In this document: in pieces, positions 8,275 through 15,631 of the stretch
How positions within the stretch are numbered: the first letter of the stretch is position 1
How the letters are laid out: every line of letters starts with the position of its first letter
Assembly: GCF_022844465.1 (NCBI RefSeq)
Contig: NZ_JALHLP010000001.1
Location: 1,257,399 to 1,321,398 of the forward strand
DNA length: 64,000 bases
Source of the DNA: Bradyrhizobium sp.
Lineage (GTDB): Bacteria; Pseudomonadota; Alphaproteobacteria; Rhizobiales; Xanthobacteraceae
Reading direction: 5' to 3'
Notes under the pieces: generated by a model
Told to the model about the DNA's origin: nothing
Databases searched by the model: none
What the model saw: the letters and a program-made list of their open reading frames with translations, nothing else
Program-made: the position numbers and the translations under genes

Positions 8275-9945
8275 CTACGTCAGAATTTCCTGAAGGACGT
8301 GCAGCGCAAGTCGGTTGGAACTGGATGTCACGTCATAACCGACCGGTGGCGCGATGGCTGCCCCGATCCGCTCCATTTCACTTGCGAAGAATGCGCGATG
8401 TTTCACCCGGCCTTTGCTGCTCCCGCCCGCAAGGGCGAGAAGCGAAATTGCCGCAGATTCAGACGGGGCGCCCTCGACCGCCTCGATCATCCTGTCCCCG
8501 ATATCGGGGTCCCGCTCGATCCGCCGCAGCAAGGACGGTGTCCAATAGGCGCAATTCCAAAAGATGGTTTCATGTTTTGCTTCTTCCAAAAGCCAGAATA
8601 GCGCATCGATGATCTTGTCTGCCGTACTAACGGCCGACAGAACCTTGAAGGCTGCCGCAAGTTCAACCGCCCGTGGGGAACCGCGCTCCTTCAGCAGGTT
8701 TACGATATCGGGCTGATGCCTTCTCAAAGTGACTTCGGCCAAGGCCGCTGCGGCGCACGAGCGGGTGGGGTCTTCCTCAAAGCATTCGACGACCTGCCGC
8801 AAAAGCGCGGGCTGGTTCGAAAACTGATCGGCGAACAAATCCGCCGCCACCATGGCCGCCCAGGTGTCCGCATTGGTCTGGCCGTAGCCCTTCGCATGCG
8901 TCAGCACAATCGGCATGATCAGCTCACGCAGGCGATCGCTTTCCGGACGAAACCGGGCCACCACCTCGACATGGTCGTATTTCTTCACATGATGTGCCGT
9001 CGGAATCGTCGCCGTCAGCAACTCGAAGACATGATCGGCGTTTTCGATTCCGGGATTGAGAACGGAAAGACTCGTCTCTGCTGAAAGCTCCAACCGTTCC
9101 AGAACTTCATTGTCACCGCCGAGAGCCATTGCAAAACGCTTCCAGAGCGGAAGCAGCCGCCGAAAATACCGATCATCCTTGCTCATCAAGGAAAGAGATC
9201 CGATCCGGATCGAGCGCGACTGTCCCTGGCGGTCCTTGGCCGTTGAAAATGCTTCGAGCCTGTCCGCCATGCCAAGCCCGATCACGCCAGCCGCCCGCCG
9301 GTGCTCATATTCAGGTCCGATGGCGTCGAGTTCCTCGACGAGATAGGCTTCCTTGTCTTTATCGAAACTGCCCTTGGCGATGTTCACTTCAGACCAGCCC
9401 ATGATGGCTGTTCCGCATGCCGCACCATCGGTATCAAACCGCGCGCGATTGAGCAGCGCGAGCGCAGGGTCGCTTGATTGCGCTGCCGCTTCCACATGGT
9501 TGACCAATGTCAGCCGGGCAGTCGTGGGAAGCGGAGCCACGACACCGAGGATACGCGCGCACATACCGGGATCATTGCCGAAATTGTGCGAGATCGCTCC
9601 GATATTCCCGTCACGCCGCCGGAGTTCGGCAATTGCGAGTTCACGTATTTCCGGGCGGGATGGAAACGTGTGGATCAGCTCGCGCCGCCACATATCGGGG
9701 TAGAGTGATTGCTCGGTCAATGAGTCAGCTTCATAGCACGCCCTGAAGAGTTCTTCGTCGTCCGGCGCCACGCCAAGCTTCCTGACGCCCGTGACCAGTA
9801 TCTCGGTCCGCTCAGGCCGGCTAGCAAAGGCCCGGAGAATCCCTGCGCGGATGGCGGCCTTGTCGTCGATCACATCAGGGAGATATTCGGCTACATAGGC
9901 GATCTTTTCGGCGGGCCCGTCGAGCACGGCTTGGAACGCGGCCAT
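8275..9945 (-). CDS. helical-repeat C-terminal segment of split NACHT protein
   Basis: A 556-residue, mostly helical, HEAT-like region (repeated L-x3-L patterns such as ALLNRARF and AAALAEVTL). The ATG at 9945 overlaps the TAA of the NACHT segment (TAATG) with a GAGG just before it, so coupled translation is possible. The frame is also open upstream of the ATG. Reading across the shift gives a seamless join (HGLVDGWGK then ADPEVMAAF), which suggests an originally continuous protein whose C-terminus is the sensor array. It may be translated alone, made by -1 frameshifting at GGGAAAG (9966-9960), or be dead. Confidence 0.7.
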   Translation of the reverse strand: MAAFQAVLDGPAEKIAYVAEYLPDVIDDKAAIRAGILRAFASRPERTEILVTGVRKLGVAPDDEELFRACYEADSLTEQSLYPDMWRRELIHTFPSRPEIRELAIAELRRRDGNIGAISHNFGNDPGMCARILGVVAPLPTTARLTLVNHVEAAAQSSDPALALLNRARFDTDGAACGTAIMGWSEVNIAKGSFDKDKEAYLVEELDAIGPEYEHRRAAGVIGLGMADRLEAFSTAKDRQGQSRSIRIGSLSLMSKDDRYFRRLLPLWKRFAMALGGDNEVLERLELSAETSLSVLNPGIENADHVFELLTATIPTAHHVKKYDHVEVVARFRPESDRLRELIMPIVLTHAKGYGQTNADTWAAMVAADLFADQFSNQPALLRQVVECFEEDPTRSCAAAALAEVTLRRHQPDIVNLLKERGSPRAVELAAAFKVLSAVSTADKIIDALFWLLEEAKHETIFWNCAYWTPSLLRRIERDPDIGDRMIEAVEGAPSESAAISLLALAGGSSKGRVKHRAFFASEMERIGAAIAPPVGYDVTSSSNRLALHVLQEILT

Positions 9946-12800
9946 TACCTCGGGATCGGCTTTCCCCATCCGTCCACCAGGCCGTGCGCTGACCAGAAGG
10001 CCATCGTGTCTCTTTCTTTCAGCGACGAAAGCAGCGCTTTTTTCACGAATGGTAAAGGAAGCGCCTTGCTGATCCGGTACGCCACGTGCTCGGCAAAACG
10101 CTCTTTGCTGAGGTAAGATTCGATCAGCGCGATGTTTTCGGCCGACCATGTCACCTTCTCGGTCAGAATATTCGAGTGCGCGAAGAGATCGCGGAAGGCG
10201 TAGTCGCGCGACAGTATCTGCGACAGCGTCGGGTTAATCAACTCGTGTGTCGGATCGACGACGATCAAGCTGCCGACGAGAGAGGTTTGGTCGCGGTTGC
10301 GCGCCCCGTTGGCGAGCCCCTGTTCGACGTGAGCGATGACCTTCGTCTTGTATTTATTTCCGAAGTAGCTAACGAGGTCGGGCGCAAAAACCTCGCTCGA
10401 AAAGCGTTCTTCCCGTCCGAACGCCATCGGCGCAAATATCTCGAGATCGGTGAGGTCAGCCTCGTCCCTTGCCGCTCGGATTCGAATGGCCTCAGTCTGG
10501 ATTCTGTTATCCCCACTCTCCCTCAAGTTCTCGGCCACCGCAGCCACATCGGCATCCCCCTTCCAGCCCAGGCCAAGCGCAACCAGCGCAGCCTGAACGG
10601 TGTCCACCGATCGCGGCGCTCGCAATAACTGTAGCAACGCATCTTTCGTGCCTTGATCGCCGCCCGCGAATTCGGCCAGGACTTGCGCGCTCTCCCTCCA
10701 GACATAATTGTTTTCGCCCGCAATGGTCCGAAGCAAATAAGGCATGCACGCCGCCCGCATGGCCTTATCCCATTGACGCATTCCCCGGACCGCGCCCGCA
10801 CGCTCTGAGCCGTGAAAATCCGGAATCCATTCGGTGAGCTTTTGACCGCATTGGGCGAATAGCGATTGCGAAAATAGCCCATCGGTAATGGAGGATAACA
10901 ACTGCCGCTGCCGGGCGCCCCAGGCGAAGAGTTCCGCCTCGTTGAAAAGCTTGCCGGCAAGGCGTCGCACGGTCGGCAGGTCATGCGAGAAGTCCGCGAA
11001 TACAGCTTCGGTTAACAGAGCATCGCGGACGGACCGCTCGGCAACATCGGTCGCGGGAGCCTCTTCAATGGCCGTCAGCAATTGCCCCACTTCCTGCTCG
11101 TTCGTCTCCAGATAAAGAAGATAAAGGATCGGCTCGCTCCATGTTGGTTGCGCAGCGCGGCCCTTGATGAAATCAATCCGTTCGGCAAGTGAGGATTGAT
11201 CGACTTTGCGGGCGACGAGGTATTCCTGCAGGAGTCGATGCAGGAAGCCGATCGTGTCCGGTGCTTTCTTGACCAGCAGCCCGGCACTTTCCTCGCTGAA
11301 TGAGAACACAGTGCGCGCCGCCTCTTCAGCCAGGTCGAGATTGGGATTGCCGGTGCGGGCCATGATGATTTTTGCCGCCCTTTCGACTGCGTCCGTTTCA
11401 AGGCCGCCATCGGCTACGGAACCAAGCAACTCACCCGCATGGAGCCCGTACGCAAAGTCTTCGAGAAGCCTGTCGCGAAGCCTAGTATCGAGCGGAGCCG
11501 CTTTGGTTTCGACCGAATCCTTGGCACGACGCTTGGGCTGGTGCTCCAGGAGCTGGTCAACGATCTCCCTGCTGGCTTCAAAGCGGTTGCGCGGAAGAAC
11601 GCGACCGGCGCGGTGCAGTTTGAGCAGCGCCACGAGAAACAGCGGCGTAAATGAAAGACGCGCGATACCGGCATTCTTGGCGAGTGCGGTGACAAACGTC
11701 TTTGCACGATGCTGCGCCTGCGTTTCGACGACGGCGGTTGCTGCATTGGAGCCAAGATCGCTTCGCTCCAATATCCGATACCAAAGTAGCGCCAACGCAT
11801 CCCGCTTCGTCTCTGACAATGGTGCCAGTCGCACCCGCGTCCAGTTTCCACCTATTCCACTTAATGTCCGCAACCCGTGTGGTCTCGACGTGGCGATCAC
11901 GGGGACGTTGTGTGTTTCCGCGAACGTCGTAAGCCCGGCCAACACACTGTCCGGCGCGACGTTACCCCGGGCTTCGTCGAGGCCGTCGACGAGGAGGATA
12001 ATCTTCCCGGTCGCAAGCACCCGCTTCATGTCATTGGCAAGAGCAACATCGTTCTGCGCGGAAATGAATCCGTAGACGACATCTTCCAACGGCGGAGGGT
12101 GGTCCTTGCCCTCGGCCATTCGAGCCCATAGCGCAAACGGGACCCAAACGGGAATGTAACCGGCATAGTGGTTGCGAACCGCTTCAATATCAGGCGTGTC
12201 AGATAAGATATCCAGCGCCAGGAACCGAAGCAGCGTCGTTTTTCCGACCCCCGCATCCGCCGTGATGACAGACCGCTTCTCGTTCGCCATGAACTGATCG
12301 ACGGAGAGCAGCCGTTCTCGTGTGCGTGGCGCTTGCGCCTGCACCGCCGGGCCGGCTGCACCACGGTTGGTATCCATTGTCTGGATACTGGCGTCATCCC
12401 TCGTCGGCGGAGCCGTTGGACTGAGCGCGTCGGGCTCCGTCTCGATAACCCCCATGTCCATCACGAGATCTGGCAACACGTAACGCTGCGAGAGCTTGGG
12501 CGCCGGAATCGGTCGGCCGTCCTTGTCCTGACCCGCTATGGGCAAACCCGGGTCCACGGTCGCAATCCATGCGCTGTAAAAATCGCGAAGCCGAACGCGC
12601 AAGGCCTCGACGTCAAACCGGGATAACCGGTTTGAGAGCGCCGCTGCTGCCTCTGGGCCGCAGACCGCGTCAACCCATGGTCTACCGAAGAAGTCGTCGA
12701 TGATTTGTGGTTCGCCGCGCAACTGCTCCGTCAGTTCTGAGTTGCCAACCGGCTCGAACGCAATTCCCTTCGCGTGGAGGGCCGTTCTTGCCGCCTCCAT
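9945..12800 (-). CDS. NACHT (STAND) NTPase, central segment of split defence protein
   Basis: A 951-residue product from the first in-frame ATG after the shift; the frame itself is open to 12881. The first 55 residues (MEAARTALHAKGIAFEPVG) look like the end of an Mrr-type nuclease domain whose start is in the neighbouring frame. The NACHT core carries Walker A ([10 protein letters not shown]) and Walker B (IILLVDGLDEARG), the DGLDE form typical of NACHT ATPases, followed by winged-helix and helical repeat regions. Bacterial nuclease-NACHT fusions act in anti-phage defence, where ligand binding triggers oligomerisation and nuclease activity. The gene is bounded by a +1 and a -1 frame change relative to its neighbours. 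Confidence 0.8.
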   Translation of the reverse strand: MEAARTALHAKGIAFEPVGNSELTEQLRGEPQIIDDFFGRPWVDAVCGPEAAAALSNRLSRFDVEALRVRLRDFYSAWIATVDPGLPIAGQDKDGRPIPAPKLSQRYVLPDLVMDMGVIETEPDALSPTAPPTRDDASIQTMDTNRGAAGPAVQAQAPRTRERLLSVDQFMANEKRSVITADAGVGKTTLLRFLALDILSDTPDIEAVRNHYAGYIPVWVPFALWARMAEGKDHPPPLEDVVYGFISAQNDVALANDMKRVLATGKIILLVDGLDEARGNVAPDSVLAGLTTFAETHNVPVIATSRPHGLRTLSGIGGNWTRVRLAPLSETKRDALALLWYRILERSDLGSNAATAVVETQAQHRAKTFVTALAKNAGIARLSFTPLFLVALLKLHRAGRVLPRNRFEASREIVDQLLEHQPKRRAKDSVETKAAPLDTRLRDRLLEDFAYGLHAGELLGSVADGGLETDAVERAAKIIMARTGNPNLDLAEEAARTVFSFSEESAGLLVKKAPDTIGFLHRLLQEYLVARKVDQSSLAERIDFIKGRAAQPTWSEPILYLLYLETNEQEVGQLLTAIEEAPATDVAERSVRDALLTEAVFADFSHDLPTVRRLAGKLFNEAELFAWGARQRQLLSSITDGLFSQSLFAQCGQKLTEWIPDFHGSERAGAVRGMRQWDKAMRAACMPYLLRTIAGENNYVWRESAQVLAEFAGGDQGTKDALLQLLRAPRSVDTVQAALVALGLGWKGDADVAAVAENLRESGDNRIQTEAIRIRAARDEADLTDLEIFAPMAFGREERFSSEVFAPDLVSYFGNKYKTKVIAHVEQGLANGARNRDQTSLVGSLIVVDPTHELINPTLSQILSRDYAFRDLFAHSNILTEKVTWSAENIALIESYLSKERFAEHVAYRISKALPLPFVKKALLSSLKERDTMAFWSAHGLVDGWGKPIPR

Positions 12801-12804
12801 CGCA

Positions 12805-13245
12805 TCAATGGCCTTGGGGGTCCTCGTTGATCGGGCACGCGAGCGCAAGCACAAACCGCGTCGCTTGCGCGGCCCATTCATGCTGGAGAAAATAATTTAT
12901 CGCGTTTTTAACCTGGATAGGCCCGAACTTTTTATGGCGCTTGCTCTGCCAGACTTCGAACGTGCCGTCCTTCATGCGCACGAGGACATCGATGCCGCGT
13001 TGCGCATGCCCAGGACCGCCATAACACCAGGCCTTTTCAACCGTGCCGCCACGTTCAGCGAGCTTGCGGCACAGTCGCTCGAAATTCTCCCATGGAATGC
13101 CGAGCAGCGGTAGGGCATCGACTTTGGCCTGAATAGGAGGCGCGGGCCGCGCGCCGACCGGGTCCGCCGTAAGCCAGCGCGGATTTTCCTCGCGATCAGG
13201 CAGCAAGGCATTCGGTTTCGGCTTTCGGGCTGGTTTCTTCGACAT
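12805..13245 (-). CDS. Mrr-like restriction endonuclease N-terminal segment
   Basis: A 146-residue open frame with an Mrr-type nuclease core: WENFERLCRKLAERGG, then GPGHAQRGIDVLV with the metal-binding D, then FEVWQSKRHKKF carrying the Q-x-K pair. Strand RFVLALAC then leads straight into a short foreign tail (INEDPQGH) and a TGA. The missing last helix and strand of the Mrr fold are found in the +1 frame immediately downstream. The change falls at a run of five C's (minus strand; plus-strand G's at 12816-12820), where four would keep the frame. Four bases after the TGA comes an ATG for the NACHT frame, so re-initiation is possible. Confidence 0.78.
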   Translation of the reverse strand: MSKKPARKPKPNALLPDREENPRWLTADPVGARPAPPIQAKVDALPLLGIPWENFERLCRKLAERGGTVEKAWCYGGPGHAQRGIDVLVRMKDGTFEVWQSKRHKKFGPIQVKNAINYFLQHEWAAQATRFVLALACPINEDPQGH

Positions 13246-14045
13246 GGTACCGATCAGGCACGGCTCAATGGCAAATCAAATCACCACCACCCTGGATGAC
13301 GACTCAAGTGGCGCTTTCATAGGGCACCCTTTGTACGCCGGATGTCTCATTGTTTCGGCCACAAGCATGAGCGCCGGGTCCGGCGCGGCGAAATCTAATC
13401 GCAACTGTCGCCCTCGTGCAGAATCCCCCCGACAAATCCCCATTTCCGCTGGGGGCAAGCAAACTTGCCCAATCAGAGTGCCGTGGTCGGGCGGCAGTAC
13501 CGATCGAACCAGTCTCCGCCAATAGTCTCCGCGAAACGGGAGTTTTTCGGGAAACGGCGGGAGACTTTCCGCCATTTCGCCCCGGAGGTTGGGAGACCGG
13601 GAGTCTGGAGACCGAGCCGAACGCTGAAAAAGCCGGGATTTCCGGGCCTGTGAGGCACAGGTTGCAAACTATCGCCAGTCGCAGGACTGCCTGGCTGGCG
13701 ACGCAGTGGAGATCGCGCCCGTCTCCACACAAATTCCCTGCTAACAGGGAATTTTACAGGGAATTTTACGATTCCAGGGTGCAGACGGCAGATTTGGTAG
13801 CAAGAAAACCCTCTGCTGCAGCCGTTTATCGAGCAATTCCCTATGCAAACTAACAGGGAAAATATTCCGAAGAACAGGGACTTCTTGGCAAGGTAACAGA
13901 GAATTTTCGGTATCTGCGTAAGCGTCCATTTCTCGCACGCTTGTTTCTTCGCGGTTCGTACGCGATATGTTCTCACCGACAATTTTGCAGGTGGAGGGCG
14001 GGCTGTCGTCAGTTCGAGAACGCTACGCGACTCTTTTTGGCGGGC
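13246..14045. other. non-coding spacer upstream of nuclease-NACHT locus
   Basis: About 800 bases with no convincing gene. Several open frames exist on both strands (for example 13416-13853 plus and 13473-14072 minus), but they overlap each other, have low-complexity Arg/Pro-rich translations and no family resemblance. The stretch holds GGGAGA/CGGGAAACGG-rich sequence at 13530-13620 and a cluster of AACAGGGAA repeats at 13731-13907. The promoter of the minus-strand nuclease-NACHT operon should lie in the first 100-200 bases. Confidence 0.6.
13731..13907. repeat. cluster of AACAGGGAATTTT repeats
   Basis: Starts with a perfect inverted repeat, AAATTCCCTG-CTAA-CAGGGAATTT (13731-13754). It continues with a tandem ACAGGGAATTTT (13756-13767) and further copies at about 13852 (AACAGGGAA, preceded by AATTCCC at 13835), 13873 (AACAGGGA) and 13895 (AACAGAGAATTTT). 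Similar motifs recur in rhizobial intergenic DNA next to mobile elements; that statement is from memory, not from a search. Function unknown. Confidence 0.7.
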
Positions 14046-14300
14046 TGACCTGCCCCTGCACAGTTCCTCCACGCGGAGTTAGAATCTGGCCTTCTGTGAG
14101 CGGTCGGCTGGCGTTCTAATCGATTCTCCTTTCTTCGATGATCTGGCGGGCCAGCTGAGCTCGACGAACAGGTTCTCGTTCAGGCACTCGCACCGCCGTC
14201 CGTTGAAGCGCTCGACAAAACCATTTTGCATGGCTTCCCGGGTGGAATGTAGTGGGCTCGGCGTCAGCCCCTTGGCGTGCGTGATCCAGCACATGGCGCC
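14046..14300 (-). mobile_element. IS3-family insertion sequence remnant
   Basis: On the minus strand this encodes the end of an IS3-type OrfB transposase. QNGFVERFNGR contains the third catalytic acidic residue (E) of the DDE triad, followed by CECLNENLFVEL and a degraded C-terminus ending in RSQKARF. The terminal sequence on the plus strand begins TGACCTGCCCC at 14046, in keeping with IS3-family ends (TG...CA). Everything upstream of the last 70 or so transposase residues is gone and the frame runs into unrelated sequence, so the element is dead. It marks one edge of the phospho-signalling island. Confidence 0.7.
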
Positions 14301-14308
14301 AACCTCAT

Positions 14309-15631
14309 TCACGTCTCTGGGATCTTGAAGCGCAAACTGCGCGAGCCGATCGAGATGACATCTCCGTCGGACAATACCACGCTGACGATTCTGTGGCCAT
14401 TGACAAGCGTGCCATTGGCGCTCGACTGATCGGTTATGGAGAAGGCCAGATCCCCGATCTGCTGCACCATGGCGTGCCAACGCCCGACGGTCGGTTCATT
14501 GATAACGAGATCGTTCTCAGGGCTGCGCCCGATGCGCAGGAACGGCGCCGTGAGTGGATAGTGTCTGCCGCCCTCCGGGTCCTCGAGAACTGCGGCCGAG
14601 CCAATGGGTTGAGGTAGCCGCACCGCTCTGCTTCGTGTCCCGGCGAGGGCGGCGCCGAGCAGCGCGAAGATCATGCCGCCGGCCGCAACGACGCTCATCG
14701 CATGCGCGCGCCAGAGATAGGCAGCCGTGTCGTGGGTGGAGGCGGCCGCGATATCCGCGGACGCGGCGATGTCGAGCCGGCCGTCGCCGTAATGGATCAC
14801 AGCCCGAAGCTCGCTCTCCGAATCCCACATGAACTTGCGCGCGCCATCGAGCGGGAAGCGAACCTGGGCACCGCTGTTGAGCAGCGCGAAGGGATCGCCG
14901 AGGAAGGTCGCTATGCCCTTGTCGTCCACGAGTTGGCCCGCGGTCGATTCGGCGAGCAGCGCCAGCGCCGGCAGATCGGCGGAGCGTCCGGGCGCGATCA
15001 GGAAGTAAAGCGAGACGCCGAGCGACTGCGCCAACGTTGCCACGTCACCCAGTGCGACCGCGCCGTCATTGTGGCCGTCGGTAAGAACGAATACGGCGCG
15101 GCGGTCGGCTTCGAGCGCGGCCAACGTGCGGATCGATGAAACAAGCGCACCGGACAGGTTGGCCTCTTCATCGAGCGGCGGAACGGCGGCGAGCAGCGCC
15201 AGCGTCTCCCTTGGGTCGTTTCCCGTCGGCACGAGCAAATGCCCTTCGAGCGCATAGACGGCGAAGCCGAGCTGAACGTGGGTCGGCTTGCGGGCGGCGA
15301 GTAGTAGCATCGCCTGCTTGAAGCGCTCGATCTGCTCTTCACGCTGCGGGCCGCTGACATCGAGCAGCGCGATCGCCGCGACCGCCTGACCCGCGCCGGG
15401 ATAGGGTTCGACCGTCGGAACGCCGAGCGGGCGGCCGTTATACGTCGCCGTAACCTGATCGATCGGACGGGTGGGCTTGCGCAGGAACCGCCAGCGCATC
15501 AGGGCTTCGCTGCCGATGATGGTCAGCTCGGCGAGGATGCCGTCTTGCGCCTTGACCATCGGCGCATCGGCAGCGCACGCCTGCGGGGCAACCGCAGCAG
15601 CGACGGATATGGCGAGCGCGAGCCGCCTCAT
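14309..15631 (-). CDS. membrane-anchored vWA protein with C-terminal FHA domain
   Basis: A 440-residue protein with a signal peptide (cleavage near ACAA, residue 20) and a von Willebrand A domain at about 85-260. One transmembrane segment at about 310-330 (AMSVVAAGGMIFALLGAAL) puts the vWA domain in the periplasm and the C-terminal FHA domain (about 360-440: LRIGRSPENDLVI, GRWHA, SANGT, VNG) in the cytoplasm, where it can bind phosphothreonine. The vWA metal site is changed: DVSGP instead of D-x-S-x-S, with TDG retained. It is the last gene of an eight-gene operon and overlaps the gene before it by 4 bases. It is a plausible transmembrane link between periplasmic partners and the kinase/phosphatase pair. 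Confidence 0.85.
   Translation of the reverse strand: MRRLALAISVAAAVAPQACAADAPMVKAQDGILAELTIIGSEALMRWRFLRKPTRPIDQVTATYNGRPLGVPTVEPYPGAGQAVAAIALLDVSGPQREEQIERFKQAMLLLAARKPTHVQLGFAVYALEGHLLVPTGNDPRETLALLAAVPPLDEEANLSGALVSSIRTLAALEADRRAVFVLTDGHNDGAVALGDVATLAQSLGVSLYFLIAPGRSADLPALALLAESTAGQLVDDKGIATFLGDPFALLNSGAQVRFPLDGARKFMWDSESELRAVIHYGDGRLDIAASADIAAASTHDTAAYLWRAHAMSVVAAGGMIFALLGAALAGTRSRAVRLPQPIGSAAVLEDPEGGRHYPLTAPFLRIGRSPENDLVINEPTVGRWHAMVQQIGDLAFSITDQSSANGTLVNGHRIVSVVLSDGDVISIGSRSLRFKIPET

Noticed and set aside
13731..13907. CRISPR array
   Set aside because: Repeats are short (10-13 bases), irregularly spaced and there are no unique spacers or cas genes.
13416..14072. Overlapping open frames on both strands in the spacer near 13.5-14 kb
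   Set aside because: They contradict one another, include repeat DNA, and have no family resemblance.
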